Numbered from the stretch's first letter, positions 25,253-39,918 are shown. The stretch: DNA of 64,000 nt from Anaeramoeba flamelloides (GCA_027625915.1 JANTQA010000012.1:9942501-10006500); one strand, 5' to 3'. Notes: generated from the letters alone by a model not told the origin. Made by a program: numbers and translations.

Positions 25253-28200
25253 ATGGAAAAATTAATAATTTATATCCACATAAAAATAATTGCAAAAAAA
25301 TGTAACAAATTACAAAAAGTTGGGTTATTAAACCAATTAATTTTTAAACAAAAAATTATAAAAATTTTACAAGTCTTTAAATTAATTAATAAATATCCGA
25401 TTTTAAGACTTGTAAAAAAAGGGGAAAACATGATTGTTTTATGGGATAAATATGAAAATATTTTAAAAATGATTAAAACAATAAAAAACAATCTACAAAT
25501 AATCCCAAAAGATATGACAATTCATATCATCAATAATAAAAAATATATCATTCAGAAATTTAATGGTAAAAAGAGATTAAAAAAGGGAATAAATAATAAA
25601 ATTTTAAATTTTAAATTGATTTTTTCCTCATTCAATATCAGGGGATTAAATAAATTTGACAAAAAAAAACTTTTAGAATCCTTTCTTATTAATAATGATA
25701 TAGATCTCTGTTTTCTACAAGAAACAAAAACAAAAAATAAGCCAAATTTGACTTTTTATTCCTCAGTAATTAAGAATAGTTATGGTGAAAAAAAAGGCCA
25801 AAGGTGGTTTACAAATATTATTTAAAAAAATTTATGAAAAGTTTATTTCTGAAATCCAATATCCAGATCAAGATATCCAGATTATTAGTTTCACAGATAT
25901 TATCTTTATTAATTTATACTTCAGAGAAGACAGAAAAAATGAATTTGGTAAAATTATTCAGAAATTAATAGTTCAATATCATAATTTCAAAACAGTTATT
26001 CTGGGAGATTTTAATCAGACAGAAATGGAAATAATGAAAAATTTCCAATTAAAAAATTTCAAAATAATTCCAAATACATCAAATAGCAGAACAAATAATA
26101 TTGACCATATCTTAATCAATTTTAAAAATAATTTTATTTTAAAAAATTCAAAAAACAATACAAAATAGTTTATCAGACCATAAAATGTTAATTAATAATC
26201 TTGCCTTAAAAAACAGATTGGAATATTAAAAAAAAATATAGAATTTCAAATCAGAATACTTATCAAAAATTATTTACTAATTACTTTTCAGAAAAAAATT
26301 TTCTTTTAGATATCACTACAATAAAAATTTTCAAAAATAAATTCATTCAGTTCAAAGATATAATTTATAAAGAAGAAAAAAAAGATTACGAAATCGCACC
26401 ATTAATAAAAAATCTCTTGTCTAACCCAAATTTAATTCATCGAATCAAAAAAATAAATAAAGTAGCTTGGAATAAATTTCTTAATGAAATAAATTTAGAA
26501 TTTAATCAAAAAAAGAACTTTTGGAAAAAAATAAAATTAATAAGGTCTAAAAAAATGAAAATGATTTTAAACAATAAAAATATGATTGAAGAGTATTTTG
26601 GTCATATTAAAAAAAATTCAATTGAACCAAATCAAAAAAATTTTAGATTATATAAAAAATCTTAAAATAAATAATTTAAAAGAGTCAAAAATTTATATTT
26701 ATTTTCCAATGGAAAAAATTAAAAATACTATTAAAAATTTAAAAAAACAAATCAGTGAAAGGATTTCAAAAAATCGAGAATTTAAAATTTAACATCGATG
26801 GAGAAAATTTTATAGATATTGAACCAATTGAGAACAAAAATTATAAAAAATTTCTAATTACAATACAAAATATATTTAATAATTGGTTATTGAACCCTAA
26901 TGATAAAACTATTGAATATATCAAAAAAAGATCAATTTTGTTTATTCATAAAAAGGGAAATGAAGGAGTCGCTTTAAACTATCGACCTATTTCAATTAAT
27001 CAAAGTCTACCAAGATTATTTCTTAAAATGCTATATAAACTTATTGAGCATTGTTGGGAATTTATTCATAAAGCGCAGTTTGGCTTTCGAAAAAAATTTG
27101 ATACTCGTGTTGCGGTATTAAACTTTTTAAATATTTACAATCAGATAAAAACAAATAATGAAAATAAAAATGATAAAACTCATATTATAATGATTGATAT
27201 AGCAAAATGCTTTGACTCAATCAGTTTTAAAATAATTAGGAAAACAATAAAAAAGTTTATTTTAAATAAAATTATTCAAAAATTTTTAGTAAAATATTAT
27301 CAAGGAAAAGGACTTGGTATATTCCAAGGGGATCCCTTATCACCGATTATATTTGCTCTTATTTCACATTTTCTATTATTAAAAATAATACCATTAACAA
27401 ATCATTGTCAAATGTTTGCAGATGATTTAATTTTAATCATAAAAGGGAATATGAATCAAATAAATGAAAAATTAAATGCTATATATCAAGTAATTGTCCA
27501 ATTTGGATTAAAACCTAATGAAGACAAAACAGAAATTACTCAAGATTTATCAAAAATTAAATATTTGGGAATTTATTTGGAAAAAAATTTCACATTTAGT
27601 CTATAACCTAAAAAAAGGCAAAAGAAACTTATAATAGTTCTAAACAATTATTCAATAATAATTTATTAACAAATAATTTAAAAATAAGATTATTTAAATC
27701 TTTTATATTAAGTCAATTAACATATGGATTAGAAATATATAATTATAAAATAGCAACCCTAAACTATTTAAACTCTTGGATTAATACATGTATTACTGAA
27801 ATCTGCAAAATAAACAGAAACACACCAATTCTTATTTATAAAACAGAATTTAAATTCGAAAATTTGGTAATATCAATCAATAAAAAAGAAATTCAAATTC
27901 AAAAATAAATTAAAAAGAATTATCTCTACCCTATCTGGAAAAATTAATAAAATTTAATCATAGAATAAACAATAAAATTAACTGGAAGTCGGAGAGTTTA
28001 AACCTTCTTAAAAAGGAAATTTATAATTATAATTATAATGAGTTGTTGAATTCTACCAGTTGGAAGGTACAAAAAATATTTCGCAATAATTAAAAACCAA
28101 AAAAATTTATTTATTAATCAAAGATATTTAAGTTATCCATCAAGTTCAACAATTCTAAAATTCAGAACATTTACCAACTGCTTAAATAGATATTATTACA

Positions 28201-28674
28201 GTCAGTTTCACTTTTAAGGCACAAACCTTCAACGGAATTTAAGACACAAAAAAAATCTCAAATTAAGGCACAAAAGTCAGATTCTAGTAAAAATAAATTG
28301 TAAAAATTAAAATTCCAAATTTTGTGCCTTAATTTGAGATTTTTTTGTGCCTTAAATTTCGTTGAAAGTTTGTGCCTTAAAAGTGAAACTGACTGTATGT
28401 AATAAATAAAAATTCAAATAAATTTTGTCCTTTATGTTTAAAATATGAACATAAGGAAATAATAGAAAATATTGATCACTTTTTATGGGTATGTCCTTCC
28501 TATGAAAAAGATAGATTAATTTTTCTGAAAAAGTTAAAAGAATTAAATTTTAATGAAATAATTTTAAATTATGATAGCTTAAAATTATTTTCGTTAATTA
28601 ATAATCGTGAAATCTATGATTTTACGCTTAAATTTCTGAAAGGGAATTTAAGTAAAAGGGCACTTAGAGTGTAA
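25253..28674 (+). pseudogene. LINE ORF2: AP-endonuclease, reverse transcriptase, C-terminal Cys/His motif
   Basis: The first 120 or so residues form a Lys/Ile-rich leader without known motifs. The endonuclease follows with SSFNIRGLNK, CFLQETK, VILGDFN, NIDHIL and, in another frame, SDHKML, which together cover the catalytic landmarks of the exonuclease/endonuclease/phosphatase fold. The reverse transcriptase (26755-27606) has LNYRPISI, QFGFRKKFDT, IMIDIAKCFDS (motif A), QGDPLSPIIF (motif B), MFADDLI (motif C, with Asp-Asp) and KYLGIYL. The C-terminus (after the MITE) has CPLC-x13-DHFLWVC, the usual Cys/His motif at the end of such proteins. Frame breaks lie near 25800, 26168, 26230, 26650, 27606 and 27905, plus the MITE at 28199, so no active protein is made. 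Confidence 0.85.
28199..28395. mobile_element. Palindromic TA-flanked MITE, copy 1 (inside the LINE)
   Basis: The ends read CAGTCAGTTTCACTTTTAAG and its reverse complement, with TA outside both. Almost the whole 197 bases fold into one hairpin. Each arm holds three TTAAGGCACAAA-type units, so there are six in all. It interrupts LINE ORF2 between the reverse transcriptase and the Cys/His motif. TA flanks and end structure suggest mobilisation by a Tc1/mariner-type transposase; this is inference. Confidence 0.9.
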
Positions 28675-28705
28675 TCTACACTTCCTCCTCAATAAAAAAA
28701 AAAAA

Positions 28706-28721
28706 ATCATTGTGAAATTTT
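28706..28721. repeat. LINE target-site duplication, right copy
   Basis: ATCATTGTGAAATTTT directly after the A-tail is identical to 22748-22763. Confidence 0.9.
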
Positions 28722-30307
28722 TTAGTTTTAAAAATGAATTAAAAACTAATATTTAGTGAAAAGTGGCTATTTTTTAACCATTGGGGTTCTATTTGAAAAA
28801 ATTGTGTATCATTTTTTTTTTTTTTTGATTTAAAGTTGAATTTTCAACTGACCAAACACAATTAATGAATTTGAAGATTATTTTGTTACGATTCGAAAGT
28901 GGAATTCTATCAAAAACATTTCAATAAGTTTTTTTTTGAGTTAAAAGTCCCTTAGAATTTTCTAGCCCCCCTTTTTTTTTTTTTTTTTTTTTTTGAAAAG
29001 AAGGTTACACTTTTGATATCTTCTTCTTCTTCTTCTTTTTTAATTTTATCAAAGATGACATTTTAAATAATTATTAAAAAACAAATTTCAAATATATTTA
29101 GAAATCCGTTAACAATTTTAAACAATTATAATTTCATTACTTTCTAAAGTATTTTTTCTTATAATTGTTTCAAATTACTCTTGTGGTTATTGAAATTTAT
29201 GATTTTTTTTTATTTTCCTTTTGTGTTTGACAAACAATATTTTTTTTTATTTATTGGTGTTCAAGAAAAAAGTTACTCACAAAAAAAAAAGTATAACATG
29301 GCGAAATACTTTCTTAGAATTTAGAAGGAATGAATACAAAAATGATAAAACATTATATATCAATCTAATATTTTGGGTCAAATAAAAAAGGGAAACCCCT
29401 GATAGAGAAAATCTACAAAATGAAGATCTTGGTTTATATCATTTTATTTTTTTTATTGAACATATCTTGAAACTGCTCGAGAATGAATGAAAAAAACCAC
29501 TTTTTATTTCATATCTCATGTTTCATAAAACTTTCAAACTTTTATCCCTTTAATTTTAAATAAACATCAAATTATGTTGAAAAAATTCCTTTTTGAAAAC
29601 TTATTAGGATCTAAAACAAATTATTTTCCTGAATTGATTCGAAAAAAAATGATGAAGCAATTATTATTATTATTATTTATTCAAAGATGACTTTATTGGA
29701 TAATTGGCTCAATTTAAATCTACAAAGGATAACATCATTGTTATCTCTTGTTCAAGGAATTTTAAAAAAGGAAAATTGAAATAAAAAATAATAACCAAAG
29801 TAAGTTTATTTTTAGAACCTTCGTTCTTTAATAACCAAAATAATCACTTTTTTTAAAAAATTTTTTATATTCAAAAATGTTTCGATTAAGTGTGTATTAG
29901 GAAAGGCTAAGCATTGAAGATTTGATGATAAACAAATTTAAAAAATATTTTCAAGGTGATTGAGCGGTATGATAAAAACTACTAAAATCAATTTTTTTTT
30001 TTCTACACGAACATAATATTTTAGTTTTAGAATAATTTGATCTCTACATTTTTTATTTCTGTTTTAAAAAGTAATTAGTTTGTCACCCACCTATGAAAAG
30101 AATGATTTATTAAAACAAACTTTGAAAATAAAAAATTTTAAAATAAGAAAAAAATATTTATTAATAATTTTTTTTTCGTTAAAAGAGACTTATTCAAACA
30201 ACGAAATTATAAATTAATCGTTTAATTGTAATTAAAAATGATTGTTTTGAATCAAATTATTTTTTTTGGGTCATGGTATATAAATTTAATATATATATGT
30301 TTTTTTT
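28722..30307. other. Intergenic AT-rich DNA between the LINE and the kinase gene
   Basis: Only homopolymer tracts (T-runs near 28807 and 28971) and a short CTT repeat at 29020 are seen. No coding or RNA feature is supported. This region would hold the 3' UTR of the kinase gene; candidate AATAAA-like signals are too common here to choose one. Confidence 0.4.
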
Positions 30308-30857
30308 TTAATCTTCATATCTTCTAAAAGTAAACCCTACAAATTTATTATTAACATTCCGCTTAGAAAAACTATTTGGCTTTGAAAAGTTCTTAATTAC
30401 TGTTGTGAGCTCACCATCAAAACTATCAAAATATGAAGTATTAAAATAAGAGATATCCATTTCGTTTTCCAGCTTCGGCACAAATGGCGGTGTTGAATTT
30501 CTTAAATTTTCCCAATCGATACCATCAAAAAATGGGTGCTTTTTTAAATTTTGTAAAAATACCTTAGGATCTTCTTTTAAAGGAACATCCAATAACGTTG
30601 TAATTAAATCCCATGTTTCCTTTTCAATAATTTCCTCGTCGTCAATTGAAACTGGCGGTGTTAAGGTTTTTGTATAAAACATTATATTTCTATAACAATA
30701 AATTTGTATTTGAATTTTTTTTAAATAATTCATAAAAAGATTTATAAAGAAGGTAAGTAAAAATAGAAAGTTATTACTTGTTTATTTATTGGAATAAGGT
30801 GGGAAATAAAGAAAAATTTTCAAAAAAATAAAAAAAGTAAAATAAGAAAAATAGAAC

Positions 30858-30888
<31 letters not shown>

Positions 30889-33800
30889 TTATCATCAATT
30901 TATAAATTCTTATAACAAAAAAAAAAAACTTCATTGGGGTTTCCTTTCTTAAAAAGTGTTGAATAAAATTATAGATTTTATTCAGTTCTTTTAAATTTTA
31001 GAAAAGTTTCATTCGTTGTTTTTTTTGTCATTGCTAAGATTAAAAAACATAACCTTTTCTAACTAAAAACGATAATTAAAAAATCTAGGCAATGTGTGAT
31101 CTTCTACAACAAATTTTGGTATTCTTGCTATATTAACAGGAATATAAACCCAACAAAAATATTTATAAAAAAATTAATTATTTCCACATTCTCCAAGTAA
31201 TAATTTTATATTCCAAAACTCTAAGAACGGAACAAAAAGTGCCTGGATTGAGATTTTTTTTTTTATTATTATTTTAAGTAGCATTTATTTTCAATTATTG
31301 CCATAATTTTTCTACCGATAAGGGCTTTGAAAAGAAATCCCCTTGCTAAGAACAAATGTTTTCATAATTTTGATTTATAAAATTAAATAAATTTTGAAAT
31401 TTTTTAAGAATAACTTTTGTACTAAAAGTTTTTCCTTTAAAATATTTTTTGAAAAAAATAAATTTTTATTTTGAATTTTTTTTTTTAACATTTTTTATTT
31501 ATTCATTTGCTTTCTTTTATAGGTGATATCTAAATCAAAAACTCAGAGTGGATAATAATTCAATATATTATTCAATTTTAATCATTTAATTGATTACACT
31601 TTGAAGGAAATTCAAAATTTTACAAATTTTAACATTTAAATGAAATCTTGTTTTTCATCAATTTTTTTTTGGAATTCTAAAACAAATCAAGGCAAATTCA
31701 AAAAGCGATTTTGCTGGCTTAAAATGCAAACGGACTCTCAGAATTGTATTCAATTATGTTTATACCACCCCCATAAACTATATAATATTTGAAAAGGACA
31801 CGAGGATTCATTACCTTTCTTAAATTTTGTTTTTTGGACATTTCTAGGTAAATTTCTGATTTTGAAAAAGGAGAAAATGCTTTGCTAAAATATAAAAAAA
31901 TTTGAAAAAATCCAAAATTTTAAAAATTTCCTTAATTTCTATTTACTTGGTATTCTTGAAAGTACAATAAATATGAAGTTAAATATTAAAGTAATATTCA
32001 CTAAAACTCAAATTTAGACAGGTCTTAAGAAAATTAAAATAATCGTTGATATATAGTTTTTTATATCAAAGTTTATGTTTAATTATTAAAAGCATTAATT
32101 TAAAATATAAAGATTAGTTATTATCATTCAAAAGAACATAATTTAAAAAAAAAAAAAACAATTTTTCATTTTTTTGTTTTTTTAATTTCATATCAGCTCA
32201 TTTATCATAAATATTCATATTCTACTTTATTAATTCTTTTGGAATTTTTTTTTTTTAGGGATACTTTATTTTTTCATAAATAATCTTAAACTATATGTCA
32301 TATTTTTGAAAATAATATTTTAATTTCTCAAAAAAAAATAATTTTTGTCTAGTTTCAGTCTCAGAAATTATAAAAAGAACCAGAGGGGGTTTAAATATAA
32401 ATTACCGAAATTTCCCCTCACTTTATAAATAAAGATGTGATTTTTTTAAGAAAATCAAATTTTTTTTGAATTATGCTGAAAAATAGTTTTTGAAAAGTTT
32501 ATTATATTCTATTCATAAATTTGACATATCAAAAAAGCTTATTGTTGCCTTGGTTAGAATTATAATTTGTATTTTGATGATATATTTTACGAGTATTAAC
32601 ATGTGACAGTTTCAACAAGATTTAATTAAAACCTTTTATAAATATGAAAAAATAAGAGTATATTTTTTTCGAATTTTTTAATTTTTTGTGAGTAGAAATT
32701 ACTGAATTTGTAATTTGTTTTTTTTTTCATCAGAGATCAATAAAATTGAAATAAAATTATATTTATTTTATAGATTTTTAATATAGATTTGACAATTAAT
32801 TTAAAATAAAGTTTAGAATTCTCTAAGAAAGAAAATGTATTTTTATAACAACTAAATTTGTTATCGATAGAAAAACATTTGCTTATGAAAACATGTTATG
32901 TTAATCTATAAATTGTTTTCTTTTTCAAATATATTAACTAACTCAATAATAAACATAAAAATTAAGAAATTACATCTCTTTTTTATGAATTTTTCGAGTT
33001 TTTGAAGAATATTTATTTTTCTCATTGTATTATTTAAATGTGAATTTTATTTAGATAGTATTTATGGGAAAAAATGTTTATTATATATATTTGTAAACTT
33101 TCAGACTGTAAATAAAAGAATTTTTCAAAAAAAAAAAAAAAATGAATAAATAGAAAACAAACCTTAATGTTTCTTCGATTTCATTTCCAGAAAATGGAGG
33201 TATTCCGGCAAGTAATTCATATAAAATGCAGCCAAGTGACCAAAAATCGACAGATTTGTCATATCCTTTTCTTGATAAAATTTCTGGTGACACTATTTAA
33301 AATTTTTATTTTGAATTAATAAAAGAAATATAAAAAAATAAAATAAAAGGTGTTAAACACAATAAACCCTTTTTGTTTAATTTTTAAAATAAGAAGAAGA
33401 AGAATAAGAATAATTACTATAATTTGGTGTCCCAACAAACGTAAAATGCTTCCGATTATTCATTTCCTCTTGACTAATTCTTTCAATAGTTTCTTTCCAA
33501 TTTTTTTTATCTGGGTAGATGTTTTTTGATAAACCAAAATCGGTTAATTTTAAATGTCCGTTAGATGAAATCAAAAAATTTTCAGGTTTTAAATCTCTAT
33601 AAAAATTTATAAACACATTAAAATATTAAAAATTAAAAAATAAAATTAAATTTAGAAATTATTAAATTGGGAAGGGGTGGTTAAAAAAAGTATTATTAAA
33701 AAACAAAAAGAAATATTTTTTAAAAGAAATTTTATTCAAATGACAAAAAAAAAAAAATAATTAAAGATATTGGTTTAAATTGGATGCAGATTAAAAAAAA

Positions 33801-36800
33801 AAAATTAATTTTGACTTTGGAATTATAATTTTATTCGGCTTGTTTAATGAAAAAATATTTATAAGATATAATTTATGTTTGAAATAATATATATATATAT
33901 ATATAACAAAAGATCCCAAGGAGATATCCCCATTAATTAAAAATATCCAAAATTATTACAAATTTAAAACGTCTCATCATTAATAGCAAAGCAATTTAAG
34001 GCAAAGTCCGTCAGAAAAAAACATTAATGAATTTAAAAGAACAATATTGAATTGAAGATAAAGAGGTTTAGAATTTTCTTTCGGGGAATTGTATTTGATT
34101 ATATTGCAAATTTTCTTAATTTGAATTTCTTACAAGTTTCCTTTTAACAGAAGTAGACAAATGGGTTTTTTTTTTTTAAAGAAGCATAGATTAACCTTTA
34201 ACATTTTTTCCACATGGTGTATAAACCTTCAAAAGCCGAGAAGAAAAATAGAAAAATAAGCAATCAATTTATTGTTGGTTTTATGCACACAATTTTTTGT
34301 TTTGGTTATTCATCATTAAAATTAATTTTTTGATATTCTTTTGCTGAATCATGATGGTTTGATTTAAAAATAATTTGGAAAAGTTAATTTATTTTCTACT
34401 TTTCTTTTTTAGTTAAAACTAATGATTTTCCAATTTTTTTAAAGTAGTAATTTTTGATCAAACTCAAATCCGAGTTTTTTAAATAAAAGAATAGTTTGTT
34501 TCATCTCTCTTTGAAAATGTGGTTGTAGAAATTGGATGTTTTGAATTGAATCAAAAATCCATCTTGATTCTTAAATAAAATGTTAGTGTTTCTTTTTTCT
34601 TTAAACTAAAAATGTGTTATAACAAAAAGGAATAATAAAGAATGAATGTTTCTGAAAAGAAATACAGAAATCAGACAAGTCAATAAAATCAAAAAAATCA
34701 CAGATATTACAGAAATCACAAAAACCAAAGCAGTTACATATTTTTTAAAAGGAAACCGAGCCTACATTTTATTAAGAATTTAAAATACCCAAAAAAAAAA
34801 TATTGAGATGATGCTTGACTTTTGCTTTTTTTTTTTTTTTTTGAAAAATATAAATACTATGAATTCACAGAACCAAATCTTCTTTATTTTATTAATAGAA
34901 CCTAATTTGATACTTGTCGAAAATATTTTGTTGAAAAAAATGATTAATGTGATTTTGAAATTTTCATTTTTAAATAAGTACCCCACAATGAAAGAAGGAT
35001 TAAAAAAAAATTATTCCATTTTTCTGTTTTGGTGATTTTTGTGGTTATTAGTCAAATATTTTCATTTCGGCTTGCGGTAACTGAATATTCTCAATTTTCC
35101 TCATTTTTTTAATTCTATTGATTTTATGAATAGATTTATGTTGTATTTGAAATTTAATGGGAAAAAATTGTTCTTGAAAAACTCTTTTTTATTTTGTAAA
35201 AATTCAAAGTATTTAATTGAAATTGATCTTCTCTTTTTATTTGAATAAGTCCTTTCCATTATATGTGTTGGTATAGTTTTGGCTGGCTGGTAATTCTAAG
35301 TAAAAATAAAGCAAGATGGAAGTCTTGGAAAAAGAAAATTAGTTGAAATTGTATACCATTTAAATTTCAAATGTTACGATACTGTAAAATTTAAATTAAT
35401 AAAATTTGCATTTTATCTAAAAGTTCAATAAAAAAGAACTTAATTTAAATGCTAAAAATGTTAATTTTCAAGTGTTTTTGTGAAGATCTTGTTTTGTTTT
35501 CATTTAATCAATTTTTTATTAAGAAAAAATAGTTTGGAAATTGAAATAAAAAAATTTTCTTTGATTAATTGGAAATTGGCAGTATTCCTAATATCGTTAT
35601 TGTCAAATTGTGTGATTGTGGGGTTTATGTGGATTATGTTTTTCCTACAATTTGATTACGGGGGTCAGTCCTTTCAGATATTAAATTTGAACTGTACAAT
35701 ATTAATGGGTTCTTCCATTAAAAGTATTTTGAAAAAGAAGCTTTTGGTAAAATATATTTTTTTCGACCTTTTGTTTGTTTTAAAATTTAAAAGAAATAAT
35801 TCTCAATGTTGGCTATTAATCTAAAATTTAAACAATCAAAAATATTTTGAGAATTAAATTGAATCCAGGGTGTACCGGTGAAACGTACCCAATGCTAAAG
35901 AAATTCGATTTGGGCTGTTTCTGATATTTCATTTAAAGATAAATCTCCTTTTTGTTTTAATTTTTTGGAAATCTTCGAAATTATTGTTGAGATCTGAAGG
36001 CAATAACAAAGAATTTAGAACTTTTTCTCTTGGAAAAATACTTTGTTGTGGGCTTTGTGAAAAAATTAATTGTTACTCGGGTTAGTTCGAGTTATTGTTG
36101 TCCTTAAAAATGCAAATTGACAAGATTGTTAAATAATAATAAAAAAAAAAAAAAAAAAAAAAAAAAAGTTAAATTAATGAGAAATTTACCGATGAATAAA
36201 ACCTTGGTTGTGAAGATCTTCAACTGTTAAAAGCATTTCTGCCATATAAAAACGGGTGGCGTCTTCAGTTAAAGCACCAACTTCCTGTAATAAGCATTTC
36301 AGATCGCCACCTGAGTGATAATCCATTACAAAATATAAATATTCATCATCTTGAAAGCTTTCATAAAGTTTCACTAACCAAGGCGAATTATGAATAGCTA
36401 ACACTTCTCTTTCTGTCCAAATATTTTTCATTTGTGACAACGACTTTACTCGGCTTTTTCTTACCCTTTTAAGTGCATAGGTTTTTGGTTTTTCTTTTTT
36501 ATTTTCTCCAATAATTTCGTTTTCTTTCTCATTTTCATTATCTTTTTCATTTTCTTCATTACCAGAATCTTTTTCTTCTTCGTCTTCTTCGTCTTCGTAT
36601 TCGTCTTCGTCGTCCTCTTCTTCATTTTCATTTTCCCGTTCACGAGATTTACTTTTATTTTTTGGTTTTTTTTTCACTAAAAATACTTCACCAAAAGTGC
36701 CTTGCCCAATTTTGGCAAGGGTTATATAATCTTCAACTAAAATTTTTGTCCTTTGTCTTCGCAGAAATTCTGTTTCGTTGTTAAAGACCTCACTAATAAT

Positions 36801-37022
36801 CATCTTGGACTTTTTTTCATTAAACTTGTGCTTGATTAACAATTTTTTTGTTTGTTGAACCCTTTTCCTTCTCCTGTAAAGATAATAATTAAACTCAAGC
36901 TCTGATCGTTCTAAATAATGTTTGCAAGTAATTCCTTTTTCCTTAATCAGTGGTGGTATGTTGGTTGGTTCTTCATTTGAATCATATACATTCCACAGGG
37001 TTCTTTTTTTTTTTACGCTCAT
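30308..37022 (-). CDS. NDR-type (AGC family) serine/threonine kinase, four exons
   Basis: Exons are 37022-36190, 33596-33418, 33292-33163 and 30689-30308. They join in frame at GT-AG introns of 2593, 125 and 2473 bases and give 507 residues. The N-terminal regulatory segment ends in [17 protein letters not shown], the hallmark lead-in of NDR/LATS kinases that binds Mob proteins. The kinase domain has the Gly loop GQGTFGEV (106-113), ATP Lys in YALKRV (about 185), helix-C Glu in EREV, HRDLKPEN (277-284, split by intron 1 inside the Arg codon), DFG (297), VGTPNYMSPE and [19 protein letters not shown]. The C-tail has [13 protein letters not shown] and a hydrophobic motif FVGFTF with its phosphorylatable Thr near 501. 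A 60-residue Lys/Glu/Asp/Asn-rich insertion (about 119-180) separates the Gly loop from the ATP Lys. NDR kinases control cell shape, polarity and mitotic exit. An upstream in-frame TTG extension is not needed; the ATG at 37022 is chosen. Confidence 0.92.
30690..33162. other. Intron 3 of the kinase gene
   Basis: A 2473-base intron (GTTTGT...TTATAG on the minus strand) of AT-rich DNA. It contains an AT dinucleotide run at 30858-30884. No nested gene or recognised repeat was found. Confidence 0.7.
33597..36189. other. Intron 1 of the kinase gene
   Basis: A 2593-base intron (GTAAAT...TTATAG on the minus strand). It contains an AT run (33886-33904), an A-run of 27 (36141-36167) and two plus-strand open frames. 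The longer one (35480-35824, 114 codons) has hydrophobic stretches and a less biased middle ([20 protein letters not shown]); it may be the relic of a membrane-protein gene or chance. Nothing else was recognised. Confidence 0.6.
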
Positions 37023-39228
37023 ATCAAAAAAATTTTTTTTTGCAAACAAAAGAATCAAAAAATGATTAAAAAATTTTGAGAGGATTGGATAATGGGAAAT
37101 GGAATTTGAAATATTTCGAATTCAAATCAGTACATACCAAATAGGGATATTGATCATTCCTAAATACTAAGGCTATCTTTAAAAAGCCATCTTTTTTACT
37201 TTAAGGGTGCAATGCTGGTTTTGGTCGTAAAAAAAAATGAAAAATTATTATAGTATGTTTGGTGTTTGTACATTGTTATTTTGGTTTTTAGTTAATTGAT
37301 CTGAAACTTTGTATCATTTTTAAAGCTTAGTAAACAAACAATTTTTATATTTTTTCTTAAAAGCCTAATAGGTAATTAAAAAGTTCTTAGAATGGTCAAA
37401 TTAATAGCTATTATTAATATTGGGTTTTATTGAAAATTTTTATTTACAAAGTTTGGTTTTGTTTGGAGATAATTAAAAAAATTTCAATTTATTTTTTCAC
37501 GAAATTCTGAATGAGAAAAAATGATGGATGAGTTAGAATTGTTTTTTTTTTTTATTATTGGATTGAAATTCAAACAAAAGCAATAACTAAGACTAAAATC
37601 ATTTAGTAGAAAAATATTTTTTTTAAATTATAAAAAATAAATTAATTGTGAAAATAGAATTTTGATAAAGTTTATAAATAAAAAAAATACTAACTTTTTT
37701 TTCAATTAGTAGAGAAGGAACTAATGATTTTAAATTCTTTTGAGTAAAATACATATTTTGAATATTATATCTTTTAAATAAAAACTTTTTTCTTTCTCTT
37801 TTTTAAAATAATTATTCTATTTAGAACACGATCTGACAGTCATAAAAGATAAAAAAATTCCAAATAAAAATAAAAAAGGGAGGTGGGTGAAGGGGGTTCA
37901 TAAATTATCAGTCTTAGAATTCTCCTGTCAGAAATTTAATTAAGTGGTGTGAACTCATTTTTTAATTTAATATATCTTAAAATAGATAAAAATACTCTTT
38001 TAATGATTTTTATTTTTTTTTATATTTTTTAAATTATTCAAATAAATTTTTTTTAGCAACATTTTGTTACTATTTTGGAGATTCAATCAAATATTCTAAT
38101 AAGTGTTCTTTTTTTGTGATAAAACTAAAAAATAAACAGAAAATTCAATTTGATTTTAAACAATGAGAAAAATGAAAAATACTGAGATTTTTTTGATTAT
38201 ATAATAAAGTTTTGATAATAGTTTGACTGGTTTTTTTTCTTTTTTTTTTTTATAGAAAAATTTATTTCCCTTTGATCTTTATGGTTTTATAATATGTAAA
38301 TAGGTTGGTAAATACATTTTTCCGAAATGATTTGGTTATGGGAATTTTTAGAATCACACCTTTTGGACATTTGAAATAAAAATATTGTAATGAAAACAAT
38401 GGAAAGGGTTTTTATTGGCATTCTCAACATTTTTTAAAGTATCTTCCCCCATCCCTTTTCAAAAAAATTGAAAGATGTTGTATTCTGATTCTATGAAATC
38501 AAAAAATGAAATTTTTATTTATTGTCGAAAACTTATGTTGAAAAATAAGATTCTATTGATTCCTTTTCAAAGGAATATGATTTTCTTTTCATGAAGAAAC
38601 CCATGAACAACAGGATTAACCAAAAGATGATTAAAACTCAAATATCAATAAGAAAAACCTCAAATTTTTATTATTTTTTTGTTGTACAATTAAATTCTTT
38701 TAAATAATTTGTCAAAGAAAAAAAAAATTATTCATTATTAAAATTAGTGAATTGTAGGGTTTTATTGAAAACAAATTTAAACCAGAAATAAGTTGAGACC
38801 TATTATTAAAATAAAAAAAGAAAAATAACCTTGTAATTAAATAGAATAAAAAATCGAAATGTTTTTTGTTTTTTTCCAATTAGAATCAAAATGTGAACTA
38901 GGTAGATGTTTTCCAAAGAATTTTTTTTACCAATTTAAAAGGACAGAACAATGAAAAGCACTTTTATATTTTACAAAATAAAAATTAAAAAAAATGGGAT
39001 TTTTCTTAACAAATCTTTAAAAGTATGGAATAAAGTATCAAAATATTAAAATAACAAAATTTGAAAATTTAAGGTTGAAAAAGATAAGCAAGTGTTTATT
39101 TTTTTGTATTATTAATTTAAATGAAATACAATGAATTAAACTAAGGGAAAAAAGGAAAAAGAGTGATGAAAAAAAAAAAAAATTAAATTGATAAATGTGA
39201 AAAAACACAACTAATTAGATCTTTTCCT
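37023..39228. other. Intergenic AT-rich DNA between kinase and polyubiquitin
   Basis: There is no reading frame of interest in 2.2 kb. The right part is the 3' side of the polyubiquitin gene and the left part the 5' side of the kinase gene, so both genes read leftwards. Confidence 0.5.

Positions 39229-39918
<690 letters not shown>

Noticed and set aside
37023-37058. Twelve-residue N-terminal extension of the kinase
   Set aside because: It would need a TTG start. The in-frame ATG at 37022 gives a normal NDR N-terminus.
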